NCBI GenBank assembly: GCA_004557195.1
Contig: SFER01000034.1
Span: 1 to 14,961, forward strand
DNA: 14,961 nt
Direction: 5' to 3'
DNA from: Bacteroidales bacterium
Lineage (GTDB): Bacteria; Bacteroidota; Bacteroidia; Bacteroidales; Muribaculaceae
A program made the position numbers and the translations under genes. The notes beneath the pieces are model-generated. The model did no database searches, was not told where the DNA came from, and saw only the letters and a program-made list of their open reading frames with translations. Every line of letters starts with the position of its first letter. Positions within the stretch are counted from its first letter, which is position 1. This document shows positions 1-6,091 of the stretch, in pieces.

Positions 1-864
1 GATGCGTTTTTTACTGAAAACAATTCTATTATTCAAAATAAAATCTTCAGAACCAAGAGCATATATCAACCAAGAACCGAAAAGAACCATTTCCGACACA
101 AGGATATAGAATTTTAGGCTTCTCACCTGAGGGAAGACAAAAAATAGGATTGTCAGTAAGACACAGAGAGCCAAGACCAAAAATTGCTTAACTCCTTTCG
201 ACTTAAGTTTATCCCTATACAAGTAAATCATGCCGCCTGCCATAAACAATGGCATTGTGTATATGATATTCCCTCTACCTACATCCGGGACGGCAATATC
301 ACCGTTGAACGAATAGATAGTGCACATTCCGGCAAGAATCAATGCTATTAACAAAGAAAACCATCCTCTCCGCTTATTGTCGAGCATAAAAACAAAGAAC
401 GGAAACAGTAAGTAGAATGCAAATACAAGCCCCAAAAACCAACCCACACCAATCATCGGAATCTGCGCATTAGGTATGAAATTGAAACACAATGTCAAGT
501 TGGCAAATAGATTGCATACCTGGTCAAGACTTGGAGACAACGCAAAATCAAGCAGACATAGGCACGCAAAAAACGGCAATATCTTCATATACCTTTTCTT
601 ATAAAAGACATTCGGTGTAATTGCACCTGACTTCACCTTGTCATAGTAGCCGCAACAAAGCGAAAACCCACTCACAACCATAAACATCAATGTGAAATCG
701 GTAAACCAAGGAATCATGGAATCTGTCAGATAGTTGCTACTTGGTTTGACAGAAATGTTCCCCAATACGTGCATCAGCACGATCCCGATTGCCGCATAGG
801 CACGCAAACCATCCAAAGCCCCATACCTTTCAGAATTAATGGTGGATAATTGATTCTTATACAT
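1..864 (-). CDS. Acyltransferase family 3 (OafA/YrhL-like) membrane protein, partial at C-terminus
   Basis: I read this frame directly: ATG at 864-862, open for 288 codons to the window edge, so the C-terminus is missing. The N-terminus carries the acyltransferase 3 signature LDGLRAYAAIGIVLMHV (residues 17-33) with Arg21 and His32, the conserved Arg and His of the first membrane helix. Later come GWFLGLVFAFYLLFP, equivalent to the family's W-(x)n-FYLLFP helix, and several further hydrophobic helices. Such proteins sit in the inner membrane and transfer acyl groups, often acetyl, to extracytoplasmic glycans such as O-antigen, exopolysaccharide or peptidoglycan; the substrate here cannot be told. 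Codons are AT-richer (TTT, TTG, ATT, AAT) than in neighbouring genes, hinting at separate ancestry. A weak -7-like TATGTTTA lies at 884-877 with no convincing -33 box. The 81 nt to the C69 gene contain no obvious terminator, so read-through from that operon is possible. Confidence 0.88.
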   Translation of the reverse strand, partial: MYKNQLSTINSERYGALDGLRAYAAIGIVLMHVLGNISVKPSSNYLTDSMIPWFTDFTLMFMVVSGFSLCCGYYDKVKSGAITPNVFYKKRYMKILPFFACLCLLDFALSPSLDQVCNLFANLTLCFNFIPNAQIPMIGVGWFLGLVFAFYLLFPFFVFMLDNKRRGWFSLLIALILAGMCTIYSFNGDIAVPDVGRGNIIYTMPLFMAGGMIYLYRDKLKSKGVKQFLVLALCVLLTILFFVFPQVRSLKFYILVSEMVLFGSWLIYALGSEDFILNNRIVFSKKRI

Positions 865-945
865 AAGATTATCATTTAAACATACGAGTATTGAAATCTT
901 TAAAACTCACTCATTTATGCTCCATGCCATTTTTGAGGATGGGGA

Positions 946-2622
946 TTATTGTTCCGGGGCGACTACTTTGAGTCGCTCTCCGGCATCGCGCACTATCGAG
1001 CGGTAGTATTCCTCGTTATAGCCGGGGAAATAGGGCGATACAGGCATTCCGTCGGGGGTGCGGAGGAATTTTCCATCCTTCTCTTTCTTCATGTTTCCAT
1101 CGAGGAATTTCACAAGAAGGAACTCGCCGAGTTTGCGATAGGAGGTTGTGGCTTTGGCGGCTATCGAGCCGGAATAGTCGTTGAGCATCTCCACAGCATC
1201 TGCGGGCGATTCGGCGTATTTGGCGAGTGCAGCGCTCTCGATATTGCCTTGGTTGCGTTCCATTTCGTCTTCGAGTGTCGATTGCACTTTGCGAATATCG
1301 GAAATCATAAGCGAATAGCGCGAATAGGCTTGGTTAGCCACCCAGTTGGTAACCCAGAAAGCGGCATCCCAGGAGAGGGTGAGCAGGTCGCCGTTCCCCT
1401 CGGCATATTCGTAAGGCACACGCTGCATCGAGCAATACATCGGCACATACACGCAGGTGTTGGCATCGTCAACTCCAAACCAGAGTACTCCACCGATTGC
1501 ATCGGGCAAATTGCGGCGCATTTGAGCCACGAGCGAGAAGCCGGTCTGCTGTGTGGCGATGGCGCGCTCGTTGGTATATTCCACTCCATCCACTTTGAAA
1601 GTCATAGGACGGAAACGATAGGGGCATGTCCATGGTCCTGCGCCGATGTCTTTAGTCATGTCGAAGGGGGTGTCCTCGAAATGGTCGCGCATCGCCCACT
1701 TCATATCCTTCACGCTCACCTTCTTGTCGGGGATAACATAGAGCGGCATCACCTCGGCACCTGCCTTGCCGTTGATAAACGGGAGGTAGCGCTCCATTCC
1801 CGAAGCGTGCTTGCTGAAGAACGACCACACGCGGGCGTCGCAGCCACGCAATGCACCGAAATCGGTGATTGAATATGCCTTCGAGAAACTGAAATCGGCA
1901 TCCTTGCCGTTGAAATAGCCTTTCTTGCGCGCAAAAGAGATTACATCCTTGCTATACAAGCAGTTATCCTTGTCTTTGAGCGGAAATTGGTGGATTCGCG
2001 ACTGGTTGGCGTGTCCGCTGATGGCGTTGTCGGGGATGCGCATCGCCACCCACACGGCACCGCGGCTGTCGCCGCCTTTGCCAATCATCTCGAGCACCCA
2101 CACCTCGTTGGGGTCAGCAATCGAGAACGATTCACCCGAACTGTAATAGCCGTATTTCTCCACAAGGGTGGTCATGACATAGATTGCTTCGCGCGCTGTC
2201 TTGCTACGCTCGAGTGCTATGAAGATGAGCGAACCATAGTCGATAATACCTGTTGTGTCAACAAGTTCCTCGCGTCCGCCCCATGTCGATTCAGTAATCG
2301 AAACCTGGTGTTCGTTCATGTTGCCCACCACCGAATAAGTGTGTTCCACTTCGGGGATGTAGCCGAGGTGCTTGTTGGTGTCCCATTCGCGCACTTCGCG
2401 CATCGAGCCTTTGGGGTGAGTGGCTGCCGGGGTATGCCTCAACGCTCCGTAAAGCACATGGCTGTCGGCGGCATAGGTTATTATTGTAGAGCCATCGGCA
2501 GATGCATCTTTGCCGACAAGCAAACTGGTGCAACCCCATGCCGGAGATATCGCCCCGAGGATGAGAGCCATCACAAAAATCACTTTGAGTAGCAGTGTGA
2601 TACGTTTAGATTTCTTTGTCAT
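946..2622 (-). CDS. Secreted C69-family dipeptidase (PepD-like)
   Basis: The 558-residue product is a peptidase family C69/U34 dipeptidase, an N-terminal-nucleophile hydrolase that cleaves dipeptides. Residues 1-30 form a signal peptide (basic MTKKSKR, hydrophobic core, then AWG), and cleavage exposes Cys31, the expected catalytic nucleophile, followed by the family block CTSLLVGKDASADGS (31-45). Further family-like blocks are the STWGGREE segment near residue 112 and ISGHANQSRIHQFPL near residue 200. Trp at -2 of the cysteine fits a lipobox poorly, so I favour an Ntn enzyme in the periplasm or exported over a lipoprotein. It is the last gene of the gldE-gldD-PPTase run, 15 nt after the PPTase stop, with no promoter visible in that gap. 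The length is typical for Bacteroidales members, and the ATG start is supported by the signal peptide that follows. The physiological substrate is unknown; a role in peptide scavenging is inference. Confidence 0.9.
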   Translation of the reverse strand: MTKKSKRITLLLKVIFVMALILGAISPAWGCTSLLVGKDASADGSTIITYAADSHVLYGALRHTPAATHPKGSMREVREWDTNKHLGYIPEVEHTYSVVGNMNEHQVSITESTWGGREELVDTTGIIDYGSLIFIALERSKTAREAIYVMTTLVEKYGYYSSGESFSIADPNEVWVLEMIGKGGDSRGAVWVAMRIPDNAISGHANQSRIHQFPLKDKDNCLYSKDVISFARKKGYFNGKDADFSFSKAYSITDFGALRGCDARVWSFFSKHASGMERYLPFINGKAGAEVMPLYVIPDKKVSVKDMKWAMRDHFEDTPFDMTKDIGAGPWTCPYRFRPMTFKVDGVEYTNERAIATQQTGFSLVAQMRRNLPDAIGGVLWFGVDDANTCVYVPMYCSMQRVPYEYAEGNGDLLTLSWDAAFWVTNWVANQAYSRYSLMISDIRKVQSTLEDEMERNQGNIESAALAKYAESPADAVEMLNDYSGSIAAKATTSYRKLGEFLLVKFLDGNMKKEKDGKFLRTPDGMPVSPYFPGYNEEYYRSIVRDAGERLKVVAPEQ

Positions 2623-2637
2623 TTCGTTTTATCTGTA

Positions 2638-3246
2638 TTACTGTTTTTTTATTGCAAGTGTGAGGGTGTAGTTGTCGGTGGCAATGCTCGACACACGGCA
2701 CTCCATTCCGAGTGCCGAAGCAGTGTCGATATTGCCATCGCTGTCGAAACCGAGCGTAAGTCCCTCGGCGAAGTCGATGCCGGCTATCGGCAGCGCCTTA
2801 TACACAGCCTCCTTGACTGTCCATGCAAGGATGTGGCGGTGGATATCGTCCTGCGCTATCAACTCGGCTTCCGACTGACTGAGGAAGCGAGAACGCACGC
2901 GCAGCACACGCGGCGAATACTCCTCGACATCAACGCCTATGCCTGCCCGGTCGGCTATCGCCACGGCGGCATAGTTGCGAGAGTGGGAGATGCTCAACCC
3001 CGCGATGCCGTCGATTTCGGGAGCGCCTTCATCGGTGTGGCGAAGGGTGAAACCGCCATCAACGAGATGCGCGATTGCGAGCCTCACCGCCATTTTCTGT
3101 CGGCGACAACCGCAGTTGCCTATCGCAGAGATGTCGGCAGTGGAAATTCCCTGAACGGCGCATTTTTCGGCGAGGTGTTCCTCATCCTCATCGATGCGCC
3201 ACACTACAATGCGGCACCCGTCTATGCTCAACTCCCTCTCTATCAT
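2638..3246 (-). CDS. 4'-phosphopantetheinyl transferase superfamily protein (Sfp-like)
   Basis: This 202-residue protein should transfer the 4'-phosphopantetheine arm from coenzyme A to a serine of a carrier protein (acyl carrier protein or peptidyl/aryl carrier domain) in the cytoplasm. The superfamily signatures are in order: LSISHS at 84-89, GVDVEEY at 104-110 with the Mg-binding pair Asp106/Glu108, and WTVKEAVYKA at 142-151 with Lys145/Glu146. The length fits the single-chain Sfp/HetI type rather than the short AcpS trimer type. Its ATG overlaps the TGA of the gldD-like gene as ATGA (3246-3243), so translational coupling is likely. No carrier protein, PKS or NRPS gene is in the window, so the substrate may be the housekeeping ACP or something encoded elsewhere; that is inference. 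The short N-terminal half (1-80) is poorly conserved and contains Cys-rich GNCGCRRQK. Confidence 0.9.
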   Translation of the reverse strand: MIERELSIDGCRIVVWRIDEDEEHLAEKCAVQGISTADISAIGNCGCRRQKMAVRLAIAHLVDGGFTLRHTDEGAPEIDGIAGLSISHSRNYAAVAIADRAGIGVDVEEYSPRVLRVRSRFLSQSEAELIAQDDIHRHILAWTVKEAVYKALPIAGIDFAEGLTLGFDSDGNIDTASALGMECRVSSIATDNYTLTLAIKKQ

Positions 3247-3860
3247 TTGTCAAGGGGCAATTTGAGATTTTGGAGCATTGTCATCACATCGTCGGTGATA
3301 TAATCGACAACCGGGGCTATAGAATCGGGATTGTTCCTCCCATCGACATAGAGCGCACCGGTGAAAATGAAGGAGGTGCTGTCGGTGGTGATGAATTGAA
3401 GCGGCGTGGGCACATCGGCGCCGGCAAAAAACACTTCGGCGGTGTAGCGCCCGAGCGAGTCTTCAAACACTGCGCTACGCATTTCGCGCCCTTCGGCGTT
3501 GAGCGATATGCGCTTGCGGCGGTTGTCGAGATGCTGAGCCAGGTTGCCGCGCGACACCGGCACAAAGGAGCAATACACCGTGGAGCGGTAGTGCGGATAG
3601 CTGATGTTGAGCCAGCGGCTGCCGTCGCCGGTGGTGCTGTCGGTACTCTCCTCCGCCACGGCGCTGTTGTTGACAAGCAGTCCGAGAGGAAGGATATCCA
3701 CATGAGTGTAGGTGGAATCGATTCGGTCGATGCGCATCATTGCTCGCGGTCGCGGCATTGTGGTGTCATCGACCACATATTCCACTATCGCAATGGCAGT
3801 CAAGGCAACTATCAGCACCGACACAAAACTGAATAGAATGTATTTAGCTGTTTGTGTCAT
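3243..3860 (-). CDS. gldD: GldD-like protein, membrane-anchored, without lipobox cysteine
   Basis: The 205-residue product resembles the gliding-motility protein GldD. It has an N-terminal hydrophobic anchor (about 8-30), then MPRPRAMMRID (35-45), corresponding to the PKP(K/R)A-x-(L/F)R entry of GldD. WLNISYPHYRSTVYCSF (83-99) follows, then a basic LDNRRKRISL helix, and finally FITTDSTSFIFTGALY (156-171) with NNPDSIAP and a C-terminal DYITDDVMTMLQ helix. Recognition is from memory of the family pattern, strengthened by the adjacent gldE, which it overlaps by 17 nt. Members in gliding Flavobacteriia are annotated as lipoproteins. Here the only cysteine is Cys97, so there is no lipobox and the anchor should be an uncleaved membrane helix with the rest in the periplasm. 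GldD homologues also occur in Bacteroidetes not known to glide, so no motility should be assumed; the molecular function is unknown. Confidence 0.8.
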   Translation of the reverse strand: MTQTAKYILFSFVSVLIVALTAIAIVEYVVDDTTMPRPRAMMRIDRIDSTYTHVDILPLGLLVNNSAVAEESTDSTTGDGSRWLNISYPHYRSTVYCSFVPVSRGNLAQHLDNRRKRISLNAEGREMRSAVFEDSLGRYTAEVFFAGADVPTPLQFITTDSTSFIFTGALYVDGRNNPDSIAPVVDYITDDVMTMLQNLKLPLDK

Positions 3861-5223
3861 CGTTGTTTCTTTCGGGTGTTGGTTCTTGTCGTTGAAGAAT
3901 CCTCACTTTTATCGAGGCAATACGGTGCTTGTCGAGTTTAAGCACGAGGAAACGGCAACTGCCGTGCTGGATATATTCTTTTTCTTTCGGGAAATCGCCT
4001 TTGAGTTCGAGGAGCAACCCGGCAAGGGTCTCTGCCTCTTCCCCTATCTTGTCAAACTCCTCCTCGGGCACTCCGGTAATCTTGCAGAAGTCGTTGAGGA
4101 GTGTTTTGCCGTCGAAAATATAGGCTCCGTCGGGGAGTTTCTGGTAAAGTTTCTCTTCGGTGTCGTATTCGTCGTTGATGTCGCCGACAATCTCCTCGAG
4201 CACATCCTCGAGGGTTACGATGCCGCGAGTGCCGCCAAATTCATCGACAACGATTGCCATGTGAATCTTTTTCTTGCGGAAATCTTCGAGGAGGTCGTCG
4301 ATCATGCGCGTCTCGGGCACGAAATATGCCTGGCGAATGAGGCGTTGCCACCTGAAGTTTTTCTCCGCCTTTCCGATATATGGGAGCAGGTCCTTGGCAT
4401 AGAGCACTCCTTTTATATTATCGGGAGTTTCTTCATACACCGGCATACGGGAATAGCCGGTGGAAACGACGCGCTCCACCACTTTATCGAAATCGAGGTT
4501 GAAATCGAGGTCTTCGATATCCACGCGTGGACGCATGATTTCGGTAACGGTTGTGCTGCCAAAGGTGAGAATGCCTTCGAGGAGCTCTTTCTCGTCGGAA
4601 GCCTTCACATTGGTAATCTCAAGGGCTTGCGAGAGGTCTTCCTTCGAAATTTCGTCGCCATGCGCCGGAACGATGCGATTCACTATCCCGGTGCTCTTCA
4701 CGAGCAGTCGCGACAGCGGCGAGAACAGGCGGAAGAAGAAATTGATGCCGGGAGCGGCAAACAGGGCAAACTGCCGGCTGTAGTTGGTCGAATAGAGTTT
4801 CGGCAAAATCTCGCCGAAAAGTAGAATAAGGAATGTGAGTATTACCGACTGAACGAGGAAATCGACAAGCGCACTCTCGATTTCAAACACCTGAGTCATC
4901 ACATAGTTAAACAAGATAACGATGGTAACGTTCACCAGGTTGTTGGTAATGAGGATAGTAGCAAGGAGTTGCTCGGGAGATTTGAGCAGGCGACACACAG
5001 TCTCGCCCTGAGGAGTTTCTGCCATCTCTTCGCGTTGCGACTTGCTCAGCGAGAAAAACGCTATCTCCGAACCGGAGACAAAAGCCGAAAGGCACAAAGC
5101 CACAAGAGCAAAGGAAAATGCGACGATGCTACCCAATGTGGGCACATTAAAAGATATAAGATTGCAGAGCGCACCGCTTGCGCTTATAAAACTAAAGATA
5201 CACGATAAAGGGTCGGGGTCCAA
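3844..5223 (-). CDS. gldE: GldE-like CNNM/CBS/CorC-domain membrane protein
   Basis: The 459-residue protein has the CorC/HlyC (CNNM) architecture. A DUF21 membrane domain spans about 30-185 and includes SGSEIAFFSLSKSQREEM (50-67) and LLFGEILPKLYS (134-145). A CBS pair spans about 220-350 (MRPRVDIEDLD, GYSRMPVYEE, VVDEFGGTRGIVTLEDVLEE, IVGDINDEYD). A CorC_HlyC C-terminal domain follows at about 365-445. Relatives act in cation (Mg or Co) handling; the subgroup paired with gldD is called GldE and its exact transport role is unsettled. The start is taken at TTG 5223-5221 because the resulting N-terminus (L/M)DPDPLSCIF matches the DPDP opening I recall for GldE, and no ATG lies close upstream in frame. 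It is the first gene of the operon, about 60 nt below the promoter at 5322-5291. The stop lies inside the gldD-like gene, consistent with coupling. Confidence 0.88.
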   Translation of the reverse strand: MDPDPLSCIFSFISASGALCNLISFNVPTLGSIVAFSFALVALCLSAFVSGSEIAFFSLSKSQREEMAETPQGETVCRLLKSPEQLLATILITNNLVNVTIVILFNYVMTQVFEIESALVDFLVQSVILTFLILLFGEILPKLYSTNYSRQFALFAAPGINFFFRLFSPLSRLLVKSTGIVNRIVPAHGDEISKEDLSQALEITNVKASDEKELLEGILTFGSTTVTEIMRPRVDIEDLDFNLDFDKVVERVVSTGYSRMPVYEETPDNIKGVLYAKDLLPYIGKAEKNFRWQRLIRQAYFVPETRMIDDLLEDFRKKKIHMAIVVDEFGGTRGIVTLEDVLEEIVGDINDEYDTEEKLYQKLPDGAYIFDGKTLLNDFCKITGVPEEEFDKIGEEAETLAGLLLELKGDFPKEKEYIQHGSCRFLVLKLDKHRIASIKVRILQRQEPTPERNNDDTNS

Positions 5224-5290
5224 AACAAATCTAATTAGTTATACAATCGGCATTTCCATGGAAAACCGGCTTAAAATCTATTAAGCGCTG

Positions 5291-5322
5291 CAAAGTTAGC
5301 AATTTTTATTCATCCCGACAAA
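5291..5322 (-). promoter_or_regulatory. Bacteroidetes-type promoter for the gldE operon
   Basis: On the minus strand TTTG (5322-5319) is followed after exactly 20 nt by TAACTTTG (5298-5291), a full match to the Bacteroides consensus TTTG-N19-21-TANNTTTG. Transcription should start near 5284, giving a leader of roughly 60 nt before the TTG start of gldE. No Shine-Dalgarno sequence is seen. A 12-nt perfect palindrome, TTTCCATGGAAA (5253-5264), lies in the leader; its role, if any, is unknown. Confidence 0.8.
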
Positions 5323-5432
5323 TATTTCCCCAAACTCCCCAAATCTTTCCGCAGAAAACCGCGGCAGAGGGCGGGGGCGCTACCGATGGCGGCACCCAGA
5401 AGCGGGAAGTGCAACGTACAGCAATCCTGAAC
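5323..5432. other. Intergenic stretch upstream of gldE, no gene seen
   Basis: This part of the 530-nt gap between gldE and the SUI1 gene shows no convincing reading frame. It contains a short direct repeat (CCCCAAACT then CCCCAAATC, 5329-5346) next to the gldE promoter and a GC-rich patch rich in GGCGG/GCGG (about 5351-5405), which could form weak hairpins but has no T-run to suggest a terminator. The neighbouring parts of the gap are listed separately as the triplicated repeat, remnant frame, palindrome and SUI1 promoter. Confidence 0.5.
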
Positions 5433-5459
5433 ACGGATTTAACGGATAAAACGGATTTA
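5433..5459. repeat. Three tandem 9-nt units, ACGGATWWA
   Basis: Three back-to-back units read ACGGATTTA, ACGGATAAA and ACGGATTTA. The first and third are identical and the middle one differs at two bases. On the minus strand the array reads as repeated ATCCGT, a pattern I have seen in intergenic regions of many Bacteroidetes genomes. It starts exactly at the stop codon (5459-5457) of the remnant minus-strand frame. It could be an interspersed repeat or the junction left by one; the sequence alone does not decide. Confidence 0.7.
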
Positions 5460-5642
5460 GCTCTCAACGAGGCGATGTGCACTGCGCTCGCCGGTGATTG
5501 GGTCGTAAGCGTTGGCGCGTTCGGCGGCGGTCATGTCATAGGTTTGGTCGCGGTACCAATTGATTTGCTCCAATGTGTTGTAGTAAAATTGTAGTACGCT
5601 GTATATTAGATATTGCCAACCACAACACAAACGGTAGGGGCA
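5457..5642 (-). pseudogene. Remnant reading frame of unknown family, C-terminal end only
   Basis: On the minus strand a frame of 61 codons ends at TAA 5459-5457. Its last part looks protein-coding: it reads FYYNTLEQINWYRDQTYDMT, then AAERANAYDPITGERSAHRL, then VES, with a balanced amino-acid mix and GC-ending codons like those of neighbouring genes. There is no ATG at the front (the only one, at 5534-5532, falls inside the good segment), the upstream part is Cys-rich and non-protein-like, and an in-frame TAA sits at 5645-5643. I therefore read it as the tail of a gene whose front has been lost. A genuine micro-protein starting at that internal ATG, 25 residues long, is possible but less likely. 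I do not recognise the family. No promoter for this strand is visible. Confidence 0.4.
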
Positions 5643-5660
5643 TTATTTATCGTCGGAAGG
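5634..5660. repeat. Degenerate GTAGGGGC-type intergenic repeat (tentative)
   Basis: The stretch beginning GTAGGGGCATTATTTAT and ending CGTCGG resembles the short interspersed elements, often GTAGGGGCG with an ATTTAT-like loop and a complementary arm, that are scattered between genes in many gut bacteria. The arms here pair poorly, so if it is such an element it has decayed. This rests on resemblance only. Confidence 0.3.
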
Positions 5661-5677
5661 CGGCACTCGGGAATGCA

Positions 5678-5701
5678 AAAATAAAAACGAGTTTTTATTT
5701 T
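5678..5701. repeat. Perfect 11-bp-arm AT-rich palindrome at the SUI1 promoter
   Basis: AAAATAAAAAC (5678-5688) and GTTTTTATTTT (5691-5701) are exact reverse complements separated by GA. The right arm contains the first three bases of the -33 TTTG box (5699-5702) of the SUI1 promoter. It could be a regulator-binding site or a weak hairpin. With only one G-C pair it is unlikely to be an efficient terminator by itself. Confidence 0.65.
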
Positions 5702-5729
5702 GACATTCCTCTCATTTGCACTATCTTTG
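5699..5729 (+). promoter_or_regulatory. Bacteroidetes-type promoter for the SUI1-helicase unit
   Basis: TTTG (5699-5702), a 19-nt spacer and TATCTTTG (5722-5729) give a full match to the Bacteroides consensus. The start codon of the SUI1 gene is at 5754, so the leader is short, about 20 nt, without a recognisable Shine-Dalgarno sequence. The downstream helicase gene has no promoter of its own in its 8-nt gap and should share this one. Confidence 0.82.
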
Positions 5730-5753
5730 TAAAAATATTGTAAACTTTGTTTT

Positions 5754-6083
5754 ATGGAACTTGATTGGAAAGACCAACTTGCAGCCGCGTTTAATATTGA
5801 CCCTGATTCCGTTTCGCACGATGAACCTCAAGTGGACGCTCCGGCTGCCAAGCAAAACCTCAAAATAATGCTCGACAAGAAAAACCGCCACGGCAAAGCT
5901 GTTACTCTTATCGTCGATTTCAACGGCTCTGACGAGGAGCTGAAGGCTCTCGCCAAGGAACTTAAGGCTCTGTGTGGCGCCGGCGGCTCTGCCCGCGGCG
6001 GTGAAATACTTATCCAAGGCGATGTGCGCGAAAAAGTTCAAAAATATATGGTTTCCAAGGGTCACAAGGCTCGTATAATATAA
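5754..6083 (+). CDS. SUI1/eIF1-like translation factor (YciH family)
   Basis: The 109-residue protein is a bacterial SUI1/eIF1 homologue (YciH type), a small cytoplasmic factor thought to bind the 30S subunit near the P site and influence start-codon selection. The SUI1 fold covers about 35-109: NLKIMLDKKNRHGKAVTLIV (35-54), a strand-turn with GFNGSDEE-like sequence, then the helix LKALAKELKALCGAGGSARG and the closing EILIQGDVREKVQKYMVSKG (84-103), the usual GDVR-(x)n-G segment. The first 34 residues are a variable acidic extension, as is common. The ATG at 5754 fits the promoter at 5699-5729. The stop is 8 nt before the helicase ATG, so the two are probably co-transcribed. Why a translation factor is paired with a DNA repair enzyme is unknown, and the pairing may be incidental. 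Confidence 0.92.
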   Translation: MELDWKDQLAAAFNIDPDSVSHDEPQVDAPAAKQNLKIMLDKKNRHGKAVTLIVDFNGSDEELKALAKELKALCGAGGSARGGEILIQGDVREKVQKYMVSKGHKARII

Positions 6084-6091
6084 TTTTGATT

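Noticed and set aside
949..1872. A 307-codon plus-strand open frame opposite the C69 gene
   Set aside because: It is antisense to a gene with clear family motifs and signal peptide; the composition is His/Arg-rich shadow sequence with no recognisable domain.
3712..4824. A 370-codon plus-strand open frame opposite the gldE-like gene
   Set aside because: It is a shadow of the GldE frame on the other strand, which carries the DUF21/CBS/CorC motifs; the antisense product has no domain logic.
5253..5264. TTTCCATGGAAA palindrome in the gldE leader as an operator
   Set aside because: It is only 12 bp and isolated, downstream of the promoter; too short to claim without conservation data.
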